The notes under the pieces: generated by a model
Seen by the model: only the letters and a program-made list of their open reading frames with translations
What the model was told of the DNA's origin: nothing
Databases searched by the model: none
Assembly (NCBI RefSeq): GCF_003710905.1
Contig: NZ_RHHV01000010.1
Coordinates: forward strand, 434,001 to 498,000
Length of the DNA stretch: 64,000 nucleotides
Source: Brevibacillus parabrevis
GTDB taxonomy: Bacteria; Bacillota; Bacilli; Brevibacillales; Brevibacillaceae
Reading direction: 5' to 3'
Part shown: positions 30,000 to 37,895 of the stretch, in pieces
How the letters are laid out: each line of letters begins with the position of its first letter
Numbering within the stretch: the first letter of the stretch is position 1
Made by a program: the position numbers and the translations under genes

Positions 30000-30205
30000 G
30001 AGGAAACAGGAGAAACCGCTGTAGGGACGTGGGACTCTCGCGGGGAAGCGTGGACTGCCCGTCTCCGGCGAAAAAGGAAAACCGCGTCAAAAGCAGCGAG
30101 ATCGAAGAAGCGAACGCACGTTGCCGCTTAAAGGCGTGTTTTCCTTTTTCGCCTGCGCCTCGGTAAGAGTCCCAAAGCCCTTTCGCTTGTTTCTCCTGTT
30201 TCCTC
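30000..30205 (+). repeat. Long-hairpin element 1 (206 bp)
   Basis: Nested perfect arms: GAGGAAACAGGAGAAAC (30000-30016) with 30189-30205 (17 bp), GGGACTCT (30031-30038) with AGAGTCCC (30166-30173), and GGCGAAAAAGGAAAAC (30067-30082) with 30138-30153 (16 bp). A 55-base apical part lies at 30083-30137. The same element occurs inverted at 30478-30683 with different arm sequences. Confidence 0.85.
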
Positions 30206-30270
30206 GGCCGACGGTAAGCTTTAGTCGGAGATTGTTTTTTGGAGGTTGCTCAAGGGCGGAAAATCCAGAG

Positions 30271-30347
30271 CAGAAATTGAGTAAGTTTTTTCATGAACGG
30301 GTTGCAGGAAGCGACCGTCTTGAAGAAGACTCTTACTCATGTTTCTG
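30271..30347 (+). repeat. Medium hairpin between the two long elements
   Basis: CAGAAA and GAGTAAG on the left pair with CTTACTC and TTTCTG on the right (30332-30347), around a 45-base loop. Confidence 0.5.
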
Positions 30348-30377
30348 TGCTTTTTTGAAACCCTCGATCACCACCGC

Positions 30378-30455
30378 CTAAAGTATCGGTGACGCAGACT
30401 ACAAAATGTCAGCCCAAGCAAGCTTTTTGCATTGGCATTTTTCCTTGAAACTCGC
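30378..30455 (+). repeat. Direct repeat copy 1
   Basis: Begins CTAAAGTATCGGTGACGC, contains AGCCCAAGCAAGCTTTT and ends CCTTGAAACTCGC. It is repeated with changes at 30690-30773. Confidence 0.7.
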
Positions 30456-30477
30456 GCCGACCACAACCAGCTCCTGA

Positions 30478-30683
30478 CGAGGAAAGAGACGAAATCCGCG
30501 AAAGCTCTTTGGGATACCGACCGAGGTTCCGAGGAAAAAGCGAAACACGGTGTTAAGCGTCAACGTGCGTTCGCTTCTCTGAGTCCGCTGCTTTTGACGC
30601 GGTTTCGCTTTTTCCCCGGAGCCGTGCAGTCTAGACCCACAGGGGGTATCCCAAGAAGCTACAGCGATTCGTCTCTTTCCTCG
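30478..30683 (-). repeat. Long-hairpin element 2 (206 bp), inverted relative to element 1
   Basis: Arms CGAGGAAAGAGACGAA (30478-30493) with 30668-30683 (16 bp), TTGGGATACC (30509-30518) with GGTATCCCAA (30645-30654), and GGAAAAAGCGAAAC (30533-30546) with 30602-30615. Read on the minus strand its 55-base apical part shares CGCGTCAAAAGCAGCG and AGAAGCGAACGCACGTTG with element 1. The length is identical (206 bp). Confidence 0.85.
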
Positions 30684-30689
30684 CCACAT

Positions 30690-30773
30690 CTAAAGTATCG
30701 ATGACGTAAACTGCAAAGCGCTACCCAAGCCAGCTTTTATGTACTTGCCTTTGACACTTTCCTTGAAACCCGC
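30690..30773 (+). repeat. Direct repeat copy 2
   Basis: Begins CTAAAGTATCGATGACG, contains CTGCAAAGCGCTACCCAAGC and ends CCTTGAAACCCGC. It starts 6 bases after long-hairpin element 2. Confidence 0.7.
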
Positions 30774-30775
30774 TT

Positions 30776-30817
30776 CAAAAGTACCGATGAAGCAATCTGC
30801 AAAGCGCCACCCAAGCA
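30776..30817 (+). repeat. Direct repeat copy 3 (partial)
   Basis: CAAAAGTACCGATGAAG ... CTGCAAAGCGCCACCCAAGC, matching the first half of copy 2. Confidence 0.65.
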
Positions 30818-30852
30818 CTTCATTCACTCTCGCCCCGTCTCCTTCCATAATG

Positions 30853-30901
30853 ATTTGAAATGCCATACATATGACTTTGTAATTTTTTCATTATTTCAAA
30901 T
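30853..30901 (+). promoter_or_regulatory. Inverted repeat before the YfcC-like gene, possible operator
   Basis: ATTTGAAAT (30853-30861) and ATTTCAAAT (30893-30901) are exact inverted copies with centres 40 bp apart in an AT-rich promoter zone. The binding protein is unknown. Confidence 0.4.
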
Positions 30902-30967
30902 GGTGCTACTATGAAAACGAATACACCATGGCAAGAGACAAAGAGAGGGCAAGGGGGGCGAGCTGTC

Positions 30968-32356
30968 TTGAAGCAAAAAGCGTTAAGCAGATTGACGGAA
31001 ATCAATGTATTCGTGCTGTTGCTAGGAATTTTGGCTGTCTGTGTTCTTTTTACCTACTTGATCCCCGCAGGCGAATATGCCCGAATCGACGTGAATGGAC
31101 GCAGCGTCGTTCAGGCGGATTCTTTTCAGTACACCGCATCATCGCCGATTGGCTTCATGGGCTTTTTGAACAGCATTCATACCGGAATGGTTGATTCCGC
31201 CAGCATCATGTTTTTCGTGCTGATTATCGGCGGTTCGTACGGCATTCTCAGTGCGACAGGGGCGATGGAGGCGTTCATTTATTCCTTGACGAAAAAGCTT
31301 GGCAACAAGGAAAAATGGCTGATCCCATCGATGATGCTGTTTTTTGCCGCAGGTGGCTCGTTGATCGGGATGTTTGAAGAGACGCTGCCGTACATCGCCA
31401 TTTTGGTTCCGCTCTGTGTGGCGCTCGGATTCGATGCGATGACAGGTGCTGCCATTGTGCTGGTGGGGGCTTCGGTAGGTTTTACTTCCGCTATCATGAA
31501 TCCGTTTACGATCGGGATCGCGCAAGGAATTGCCGAGCTGCCGCCTTTTTCGGGGATCGGCTTTCGCATCGGAGTGTTTGTGGTCATGTATGTGGTGGCA
31601 GTTATTTTTGTCTACCGCCACGCGATGAAAGTGAAAAAGAATCCGGAGCTTGGCATTTACGGTTTCTACAACCGTGAGAGTGTCCGCGACATGTTTGGCG
31701 GAAATGTGGTTTTTGAGCAGCGCCACAAGCTGATCCTGGCTTGCTTTTTGCTCAATCTCGTCACGATTGCCGTAGGCGTGATCGAGTTTGGCTGGTACAT
31801 CACGGAAATTGCCGGCTTGTTCATCCTGCTCGGGGTCATCGTCGGATTGATTGGCCGTCTGAGCGCCAATGAAATGGTGGACGCTTTCATGAAAGGTGCA
31901 TCGTCCTTGCTCGCGGGGGCGATGATTATCGGCGTGGCGAGAGCGATTGTCGTCGTGCTGAACGACGGGCAGATCATGGACACGATCCTGTACTATTCGG
32001 CAGCGGTCATCCAGGACCTGCCGCCTTCCTTGACAGCTGTTGGTATGCTGGGTTTCCAAACAGTTTTGAGCTTTATTATCCCATCGGGAAGCGGAATGGC
32101 TGCTCTCACCATGCCGATCATGACTCCGTTGTCCGAGTTGGTAGGCATCACTCGTCAGACCGCTGTGCTGGCTTTCCAGTTCGGAGACGGCATTTCCAAT
32201 ATCGTGATTCCTGGCATTGCAGTAGCGGGAGTCGGGATGGCGGGCATTTCTTACTTGAGCTGGATCAGATGGCTGTTCCCGCTTTTGCTCATGCAATACG
32301 GCATTGCAGTCGTCGCCGTCATATTGGCGCACGCGATTGGCTATGGACCATTTTAA
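30968..32356 (+). CDS. YfcC/DcuC-like membrane carrier
   Basis: About 462 residues with 12-13 membrane helices, of the YfcC family (short-chain anion or amino-acid/peptide-type carriers related to DcuC). Seen: FVLLLGILAVCVLFTYLIPAGEYAR at the first helix, FFVLIIGGSYGILSATGAMEAFI, the re-entrant GGSLIGMFEETLPYIAILVPL, IMNPFTIGIAQGIAELPPFSG, and the late FIIPSGSGMAALTMPIMTPL with FQFGDGISNIVIPG. TTG 30968 is favoured because AAGGGGGG lies 9 bases upstream; ATG 30911 would add 19 residues without a good site. It overlaps functionally with the M20 hydrolase whose ATG lies 15 bases after its stop: import then hydrolysis of an N-acyl amino acid or dipeptide is likely. Confidence 0.82.
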   Translation: MKQKALSRLTEINVFVLLLGILAVCVLFTYLIPAGEYARIDVNGRSVVQADSFQYTASSPIGFMGFLNSIHTGMVDSASIMFFVLIIGGSYGILSATGAMEAFIYSLTKKLGNKEKWLIPSMMLFFAAGGSLIGMFEETLPYIAILVPLCVALGFDAMTGAAIVLVGASVGFTSAIMNPFTIGIAQGIAELPPFSGIGFRIGVFVVMYVVAVIFVYRHAMKVKKNPELGIYGFYNRESVRDMFGGNVVFEQRHKLILACFLLNLVTIAVGVIEFGWYITEIAGLFILLGVIVGLIGRLSANEMVDAFMKGASSLLAGAMIIGVARAIVVVLNDGQIMDTILYYSAAVIQDLPPSLTAVGMLGFQTVLSFIIPSGSGMAALTMPIMTPLSELVGITRQTAVLAFQFGDGISNIVIPGIAVAGVGMAGISYLSWIRWLFPLLLMQYGIAVVAVILAHAIGYGPF

Positions 32357-32371
32357 GGAGGAGTGAAACAT

Positions 32372-33523
32372 ATGCGGACAATTGTGGAAACAAATCTTAC
32401 CGAGTGGGCTGTCGCTCACAGACGCCATTTGCATGCTTATCCTGAGCTGTCTGGGGAAGAGTATCAGACTTGCGCCTATATCCGGGGCGTGTTGGAAGAA
32501 CTGGGCATCGAGATTCTCGATTTTCAGCCGCCGAATCTGGTCGGCTATTTGAAAGGGACAGATGGGCACAAGACGATTGCTCTGCGTGCCGATATTGACG
32601 CATTGCCGATTGACGAGGAAGGAGACAAGCCGTATTTGTCGACAGTGCCTGGAGTGGCGCACGTTTGCGGACATGACGGACACACGGCTATTTTGCTTGC
32701 TGTAGCAAAGTGGATGGCGGAAAACCGGGACGCGGTCAAGGCGAATATTCTTTTCTTGTTCCAATCGTCAGAGGAGATGTCTCCGAGCGGGGCAAAGGCC
32801 TTGGTTGAGCAAGGCGCGATCGAGTCGGCGGATGCCGTATTTGGCCTGCATTTGATGTCAGCTCTGCCAAAAGGGAAGCTCGGTTATTCGCATGGCGCGA
32901 TGCTCGCTTCCTCCGATGATTTTCGCATCACGATCAAGGGGCAAGGCGGGCACGGCTCATCCCCGCACGAAACAGTCGATCCGACGTATATCGCAGGGCA
33001 TTTGTTGATTGGTCTGCAATCGATTGTCAGCCGGAAAATCAATCCGGTAGAACCTGCTGTCATTTCAGTCGGACAAGTGACCGCTGGATCGAACTACAAC
33101 ATCATCCCGAATGAAGCGGTGATCACAGGCACGATTCGCACGTTTTCCGAAGAGACGAGGCAGTACATTTTCCGGGAAATGAAAAAGCTGGTAGAAGGAA
33201 TGTGCCTGACGTTCGGGGGAGCGGGAGAAGTCGACTACATTTTGGGAACACCGCCGCTCATCAATGATAAAAATCTCGGTTTGTTTGCGGAAAAAGTGAT
33301 TCGCGAAGTGTATGGAGACGAAGTGGCGACGAAAGTAGAGCCAGTTATGGGGGCGGAAGATTTTGCGTTTTACGCGCTGAGCAAGCCGAGTGCGTATTTG
33401 CTGGTCGGAATGGGCGGCGCAAAGAGCGCTTTTCCCCATCATCATCCCGAGTTCGACATTGATGAAGAAGAAATCGGGACGGCCATCGACCTGTTCCTGA
33501 ACTTGGTGAAGCGATTCGCCTGA
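32372..33523 (+). CDS. M20 family amidohydrolase (N-acyl-amino-acid / IAA-amino-acid hydrolase-like)
   Basis: 383 residues. Metal-site motifs: HAYPELSGEEYQT near residue 20, ALRADIDALPIDE, VAHVCGHDGHTAILL, FLFQSSEEMSPSGAKALVEQGAI with the catalytic Glu pair, GLHLMSALPKGK, and a C-terminal VMGAEDFAFYALSKPSAYLLVGMG. It includes the dimerisation lid (GQGGHGSSPHETVDP). The ATG is preceded by AAGGAGG at 32355-32361. Members release amino acids from N-acyl or N-acetyl conjugates. The adjacent carrier suggests uptake of that conjugate. A terminator follows. Confidence 0.9.
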   Translation: MRTIVETNLTEWAVAHRRHLHAYPELSGEEYQTCAYIRGVLEELGIEILDFQPPNLVGYLKGTDGHKTIALRADIDALPIDEEGDKPYLSTVPGVAHVCGHDGHTAILLAVAKWMAENRDAVKANILFLFQSSEEMSPSGAKALVEQGAIESADAVFGLHLMSALPKGKLGYSHGAMLASSDDFRITIKGQGGHGSSPHETVDPTYIAGHLLIGLQSIVSRKINPVEPAVISVGQVTAGSNYNIIPNEAVITGTIRTFSEETRQYIFREMKKLVEGMCLTFGGAGEVDYILGTPPLINDKNLGLFAEKVIREVYGDEVATKVEPVMGAEDFAFYALSKPSAYLLVGMGGAKSAFPHHHPEFDIDEEEIGTAIDLFLNLVKRFA

Positions 33524-33548
33524 GGCGACAAAGCACATATGCGGCAAG

Positions 33549-33582
33549 GCAAGCTATTCTCGTTTGGATAGCTTGCTTTTTT
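33549..33582 (+). terminator. Rho-independent terminator after the M20 gene
   Basis: GCAAGCTAT (33549-33557) / ATAGCTTGC (33567-33575) stem, then TTTTTTAT. Confidence 0.88.
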
Positions 33583-33698
33583 ATACAGATAAGAATGTAT
33601 AAGATGCTTATTCAGTACAAGTGCAGCCAAGTTTTCTAATGCTTGCCGTGGCTTTTATCCGGCATGCTAATATGGAAGGGAAAGGAAGTGAGCTGACA

Positions 33699-34349
33699 GT
33701 GAAATGGCAAAAAGTCACGCTAACGACAACCATGCTGGAAGAGATGCTGGCCTTTTATACAAGCGTCTTGCAAATGCCGCTTTCCGAGCGTTCGGAGCAC
33801 TCCTTTTCTGTACGGGTGGGCGACGCTCTGCTCGTTTTTGAACAGGTAGCGGAAAAGCCGTTTTACCACTTTGCCTGCGGGATTGCCGAGACGGCCTTTG
33901 ACGCTTTAGCCAAAGTGATCCAGCAGCGCGGGCTTGTTTTGCGCGGCAAAGACGGGCAAGAGATCATGCAGTCCTACACATGGAAAGGCAAACAGCTCTA
34001 CTTTTTGGACCCTGAGGGCAACATCCTGGAAATGCTGGCTTTTCCGAGCGAAGCGAAAACTAGCTGGCTGTCGATCCAGGAAATCGGGATGCCTGTACCT
34101 GATGTTCCGACGTACACAGCTTTTTTACAATCAATACCCATTCCGAATGCATTCGAGCCGGAATCAACCACTTTTCGTTTCTACGGCGACCAGGATGGGG
34201 TTCTCGTGCTTGTCAAAGAAAGCCGTCCATGGTTCCCGACAGACAGGGGAGCTTCCATTCATCCGATCTCGGTGGAGGCGGCAAGCGATCCAGGTCAGCC
34301 AAGACATTTTCAGTCGCACCCGCAGCTTCCTTACCGAATCACCTGCTGA
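33699..34349 (+). CDS. VOC (glyoxalase/bleomycin-resistance) family protein
   Basis: About 216 residues forming two unequal VOC-like modules. The first has KVTLTTTMLEEMLAFYTSVLQMPLSERSEHSFSVRVGDALLVFE and YHFACGIA, with QLYFLDPEGNILEMLAF giving the metal-site glutamate. The second has IQEIGMPVPDVPTYTAFL and RFYGDQDGVLVLV. GTG 33699 with AAGGAAGTGAG upstream is chosen; the frame is open to 33621 without a site. VOC proteins act as dioxygenases, isomerases or resistance proteins, and the substrate here is unknown. It is followed by a LysR gene on the same strand. Confidence 0.78.
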   Translation: MKWQKVTLTTTMLEEMLAFYTSVLQMPLSERSEHSFSVRVGDALLVFEQVAEKPFYHFACGIAETAFDALAKVIQQRGLVLRGKDGQEIMQSYTWKGKQLYFLDPEGNILEMLAFPSEAKTSWLSIQEIGMPVPDVPTYTAFLQSIPIPNAFEPESTTFRFYGDQDGVLVLVKESRPWFPTDRGASIHPISVEAASDPGQPRHFQSHPQLPYRITC

Positions 34350-34438
34350 GTGCTGACTGGTCGATTCGTTCCAAAAGACAGGAGAGCGGCGCTGTGGTAC
34401 GATGAGGGAAATCTTTTTCAAGAAAGTGTGTTGGACAG

Positions 34439-35308
34439 ATGGAATTGCGTCACCTCCGAACGTTCCAGGTGGCAGCCGAGCAGTTGAATCTGACGAAAGC
34501 GGCTGAGCAGCTCGGGTACAGTCAACCAGGAATCACGCTGCAAATCAAGGCACTGGAAAAAGAGATCGGCCGACCGTTGTTCACACGGGTGGGCAGGCAA
34601 AACTACCTCACGCCCGCGGGAAAGCTGCTGAAGCATCATGCGGATCGTCTGCTCGCCGTCATGGGGGAGCTGGATGACGACTTGCGGAAGCTGGATATCC
34701 CGTATGGCCCGCTGGTCGTCTCCAGCCCGGAGTTTTACTGTACGCGTTACATGCCCGGCATTATTGGGCGCTACTTGAAAGACTACCCGCAAGTTCGCTT
34801 GCAAATGATCTCCTGCAACAGTGTGGAGACGACGAAGCTGGTTTGTGCCCATCAGGCGGATGTGGGAATTATAGCGGGCGACTGCCTCAACCCCGATCTG
34901 GAAGTCGTCCCGATCGGAGAGGAAGATTTTGTGCTGCTGGCAGCGCCTGAACTGCTTGCAGGGCGCGATAAGCAAACGCTGCTCCACACCGTTCCGTTCC
35001 TCAAAGACGGGATGGTCGAAAAGATCGGCGGCAATCTGTATGCCGAAATCGACTTCAAGCCGACTACGATTATCGAGTTCGGCAGCGAAGCAGGGATCAA
35101 GCAAGCCGCTCTGAGCCAGACCGGGTGCTGTGTATTGGGCGAGGCGATTGTCGAAGAAGAAATTGCGGCTGGCAAGCTGGTCGTTCTCCACCGTTTTGCC
35201 AAAAAACTGCGCACGTCTTTGATCTATTTGAAGGAACGCAATCAGGAAGCAGCGATTCAGGCGTTTGTCGCCATGACGCAGGAGATGTGGGATGACCCGA
35301 AAACGTAG
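34439..35308 (+). CDS. LysR family transcriptional regulator
   Basis: 289 residues. The winged helix MELRHLRTFQVAAEQLNLTKAAEQLGYSQPGITLQIKALEKEIGRPLFTR is typical LysR, followed by the two-lobed effector domain (VVSSPEFYCTRYMPGIIGRYLKDYPQVRLQM; ADVGIIAGDC; ALSQTGCCVLGEAIVEEEIAAGKLVVL). It begins 90 bases after the VOC gene. LysR proteins usually act on a divergent neighbour, but here both flanking genes are on the same strand, so the target is uncertain. A terminator follows. Confidence 0.92.
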   Translation: MELRHLRTFQVAAEQLNLTKAAEQLGYSQPGITLQIKALEKEIGRPLFTRVGRQNYLTPAGKLLKHHADRLLAVMGELDDDLRKLDIPYGPLVVSSPEFYCTRYMPGIIGRYLKDYPQVRLQMISCNSVETTKLVCAHQADVGIIAGDCLNPDLEVVPIGEEDFVLLAAPELLAGRDKQTLLHTVPFLKDGMVEKIGGNLYAEIDFKPTTIIEFGSEAGIKQAALSQTGCCVLGEAIVEEEIAAGKLVVLHRFAKKLRTSLIYLKERNQEAAIQAFVAMTQEMWDDPKT

Positions 35309-35314
35309 CAACGC

Positions 35315-35349
35315 AACCGGAACGCCATGGGAGCTTTCCGGTTTTTTGT
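35315..35349 (+). terminator. Rho-independent terminator after the LysR gene
   Basis: AACCGGAA (35315-35322) / TTCCGGTT (35336-35343) followed by TTTT. Confidence 0.88.
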
Positions 35350-35375
35350 TTGCCCAGCATTTTACGCGAAAACAA

Positions 35376-35404
35376 TTGTATGGCAGCGGGGCAGATTTTA
35401 TAAT
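35376..35404 (+). promoter_or_regulatory. Sigma-A promoter for the PHP-domain gene
   Basis: TTGTAT (35376-35381), 17 bp, TATAAT (35399-35404). An AT-rich leader with repeated AAACAA follows, including AAAACAACAAA at about 35460-35470. Confidence 0.7.
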
Positions 35405-35557
35405 AAAGAAAATCAATGAAAAAGCACAAAAAAACTACTTTTCAAAATAAAAACAAACAAAAACAACAAAGTCGGAACTTTCACCAAAGCGCCAGCAGCA
35501 GCTTGCGTGGCAAGCTTGGAGCAGTTCGAGACGCAAAGTTCCCGGGGAGGAAGCCAA

Positions 35558-36553
35558 ATGAAAGTCGATTATCACGTCCATCTGGAAGAAGGGCCGTATT
35601 CTTTGAGGTGGCTCACCCGCACAGCAGAAGCGTTGCTATTTTTTCAGCAGCCGGACTCTCCCAGACATTCGCTTGCCTGGATGGAGGAAATGGCAGCGAG
35701 AATGGGCAAAAGAGTCGCGCAAGGCGAGTTTTCCCGCGAGTGGCTGGATTTGTATCGCGTGCGGGCCAAGCAGCTCGGCTTGCAGGAAGTCGGCGTGGTC
35801 GATCACCTGTATCGTTTTCGAGAGTTCAAGCCGTACTTCGAACAGCACATGCATCTCGCAGATGACGAGCTGGGCCGATTGCAGCGCGAGTGGCTCGATC
35901 AGGTGTGCACTACCTCGATCGACGAGTTTGTCTCGTTTATTCTCTCCCAGCAACCAGTCTGGGCGGAGGACGGGATCGCTCTGCGCCTTGGCATCGAGGC
36001 CGACTATTTTTCCGGGGGAGAAGAGGTGCTCGCTCCGCTCGTTGCCAACTATCCGTGGGATCATGTGATTGGCTCGATTCATTTTGCCAGCGGCTGGGGC
36101 TTCGACAACCCGCAGACGCAGGAGCGCTTCCTTGCGATGTCTTTGCTTGATTTGTACGAGGAGACGTTTGCGGTGGTCGGGCAGGCGGTAGCCAGCGGAC
36201 TTTTTGACATCGTGGCGCATTTGGACAACTTGAAAGTGTTCGGTCATCGGCCGCCAGAAGCCGAGCTTGTTCCGCTCTACAGGCGGATCGCCGGGCTTTT
36301 GAAACAGCACGATGTCGCAACGGAGATCAACACAGGGCTGTACTATCGCTATCCGGTAAAGGAAATGTGCCCAAGCGAAAGCTTTTTGCGCATTTTGCGA
36401 GAGCATGACGTGCCGATTACGACTTCGTCCGATTCGCACTTTCCCGACCACCTGGGCAGCTATCTGGAACAGGCAAGAAATACACTGAAACAGTCAGGAT
36501 ACCAACATATCGCAACCTTTGAGCAACGAAAAAGGACGCTAGTTTCCTTGTAG
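35558..36553 (+). CDS. PHP-domain metal-dependent phosphoesterase (histidinol-phosphatase-like)
   Basis: 331 residues, cytoplasmic. The PHP motifs are present: VDYHVHLEEGPYS at the N-terminus, VVDHLYRF, RLGIEADYF, VIGSIHFASGWGFD, DIVAHLDNL, TEINTG and TSSDSHFPDHLGSY, enough to fill the trinuclear metal site. It resembles HisJ-type histidinol phosphatase but has a long insert (residues ~25-75). No histidine-biosynthesis genes are nearby. It lies directly upstream of the 2-AEP operon and its leader carries the same AACAA-rich elements, so a role with an organophosphorus substrate is a fair inference. ATG 35558 has GGGGAGGAAG upstream. Confidence 0.82.
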   Translation: MKVDYHVHLEEGPYSLRWLTRTAEALLFFQQPDSPRHSLAWMEEMAARMGKRVAQGEFSREWLDLYRVRAKQLGLQEVGVVDHLYRFREFKPYFEQHMHLADDELGRLQREWLDQVCTTSIDEFVSFILSQQPVWAEDGIALRLGIEADYFSGGEEVLAPLVANYPWDHVIGSIHFASGWGFDNPQTQERFLAMSLLDLYEETFAVVGQAVASGLFDIVAHLDNLKVFGHRPPEAELVPLYRRIAGLLKQHDVATEINTGLYYRYPVKEMCPSESFLRILREHDVPITTSSDSHFPDHLGSYLEQARNTLKQSGYQHIATFEQRKRTLVSL

Positions 36554-36594
36554 ACAAGCAGAGCAGGCAGGGATGCATATAAAAGAATCGCGCA

Positions 36595-36626
36595 AAATCG
36601 GGCTTTTTGGCTCGATTTTTCTTTTT
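36595..36626 (+). terminator. Rho-independent terminator after the PHP gene
   Basis: AAAATCGGGC and GGCTCGATTTTT form an imperfect hairpin around a T-rich loop, ending in a T-run. Confidence 0.65.
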
Positions 36627-36636
36627 CAAAAAATAT

Positions 36637-36666
36637 TTGAAATTTTAAGAACATTACATATATAAT
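36637..36666 (+). promoter_or_regulatory. Sigma-A promoter of the phosphonate operon
   Basis: TTGAAA (36637-36642), 18 bp, TATAAT (36661-36666), about 120 bp upstream of the binding-protein gene. Confidence 0.75.
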
Positions 36667-36669
36667 AAA

Positions 36670-36712
36670 AACAAAAACAACTAAAAAACGGGAAAACAAA
36701 CTAATCACACAT
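36670..36712 (+). promoter_or_regulatory. Putative operator next to the phosphonate promoter
   Basis: Directly after the -10 box comes AACAAAAACAACTAAAAAAC followed by GGGAAAACAAACTAATCACA. The two AACAA/AACTAA blocks look like direct repeats of the DeoR-operator kind. ACAACTAAAA recurs upstream of the BMC operon (43425-43434) and at 50312-50321. Confidence 0.45.
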
Positions 36713-36786
36713 GGAATTAGTCTTGTCTTTACCGTCAGGCAGCTTGGAAGGGGAGCATGGATCAGAAACAAAGGGGAGGATTCAGG

Positions 36787-37842
36787 ATGAAAAAGTGGAT
36801 TGGCTCTATGGTAGTGGGGATTCTAGCGGCTGCTTTGCTGGCAGGATGTGGACAATCCGGAGGTTCGACAGGGGCAAAGTCAGGTTCAGCGGAGCTGACT
36901 GTCTATACCGCTCTGGAGGATGACCAGCTGAAAGCGTATGTGGAAGCCTTCAATCGCGCACACCCTGAAATCAAGTTGAACATCGTCAGAGACTCTACTG
37001 GTGTCATCGTCGCCAAGCTGATTGCGGAAAAAGACAATCCGAAAGCCGACGTCGTCTGGGGAACCGCGGCGACAGAGCTTTTGGGCGCAGAGTTTCAAGG
37101 CGTGCTGGAAGGTTATACGCCAAAAGGAATCGAGCGCATTTCGCCGGAGTTCAAAGATTCCAAAGACCCCGCCCATTGGGTAGGCATCGATGCATTTGAA
37201 ACCGCTTTTGTCGTCAACACAAAAGAGCTGGAGAAGCGCAATCTGCCCATCCCGAAATCATACGCTGATTTGACCAAGCCTGAATACAAAGGGCTGATCG
37301 TCATGCCAAACCCTGCGTCGTCAGGAACCGGATTTTTCACGGTTGCCGCCTGGATCGAGCTGTACGGAGACAAAGAAGCGTGGGGCTATATGGATAAGCT
37401 GCACGACAACATCGCGCTGTACACGCACTCCGGCTCCAAGCCTGCGAAGATGGCAGCGGCGGGAGAGTATCCGATCGGCATCTCGTTTGGCTACCGGGGG
37501 ATTACCGAGAAGAAGAAGGGCGCACCGCTGGAAATCGTCTTTCCGCCAGAGGGGGCAGGCTGGGACGTAGAAGCCAATGCACTCGTGAAAAAAGCCGAGA
37601 TCAAACCGGAAGCGAAGCTGTTTTTGGATTGGGCGATCTCCGATGAGGCGATGAAAGAGTACAACAAAAACTTCGCGATCATCACGGTCAACAACGCAAG
37701 CACGACACTGCCGGAGGGCTACACGAAAGATCCGCTATCCCAACTGATCCACAACGACCTGAACGAGACGGCAAAAGCGCGTCCGGCGATTTTGGAAGAA
37801 TGGAACAAACGATACAGCACCAAGAGCGAGCCGAAAAGCTGA
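36787..37842 (+). CDS. phnS: 2-aminoethylphosphonate ABC transporter, substrate-binding lipoprotein
   Basis: 351 residues. A lipoprotein signal ([21 protein letters not shown], lipobox LLAGC) leads into a type II iron/phosphonate-type binding fold: [116 protein letters not shown]. This matches the PhnS-like binding proteins of 2-AEP transporters. ATG 36787 has GGGGAGG upstream. It captures 2-AEP or a related phosphonate outside the membrane. The substrate is inferred from PhnW and PhnX downstream. Confidence 0.87.
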   Translation: MKKWIGSMVVGILAAALLAGCGQSGGSTGAKSGSAELTVYTALEDDQLKAYVEAFNRAHPEIKLNIVRDSTGVIVAKLIAEKDNPKADVVWGTAATELLGAEFQGVLEGYTPKGIERISPEFKDSKDPAHWVGIDAFETAFVVNTKELEKRNLPIPKSYADLTKPEYKGLIVMPNPASSGTGFFTVAAWIELYGDKEAWGYMDKLHDNIALYTHSGSKPAKMAAAGEYPIGISFGYRGITEKKKGAPLEIVFPPEGAGWDVEANALVKKAEIKPEAKLFLDWAISDEAMKEYNKNFAIITVNNASTTLPEGYTKDPLSQLIHNDLNETAKARPAILEEWNKRYSTKSEPKS

Positions 37843-37895
37843 TGAAGGCGTACATGCAACAGCCCATTTCCGACAACAGGCGAAAGGAGGAGCGT

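Larger units (their letters stand above)
29603..30967. other. 1.36-kb gene-poor region with structured repeats
   Basis: No credible protein gene is seen; the open frames on either strand lack ribosome sites or family motifs. It holds, in order, a short-stem-rich stretch ending in a terminator (29625-29947), long-hairpin element 1 (30000-30205), a medium hairpin (30271-30347), long-hairpin element 2 in opposite orientation (30478-30683), three copies of a direct repeat (from 30378, 30690 and 30776), and an inverted repeat before the yfcC-like gene (30853-30901). Confidence 0.7.

Noticed and set aside
30000..30820. CRISPR array
   Set aside because: The repeats are long hairpins and ~80-bp units with differing sequence, not short identical repeats with regular spacers, and no cas genes are present.
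36757..36786. Earlier start for the phosphonate-binding protein at 36757
   Set aside because: It would place ten residues before a perfect lipoprotein signal; the GGGGAGG site fits ATG 36787.
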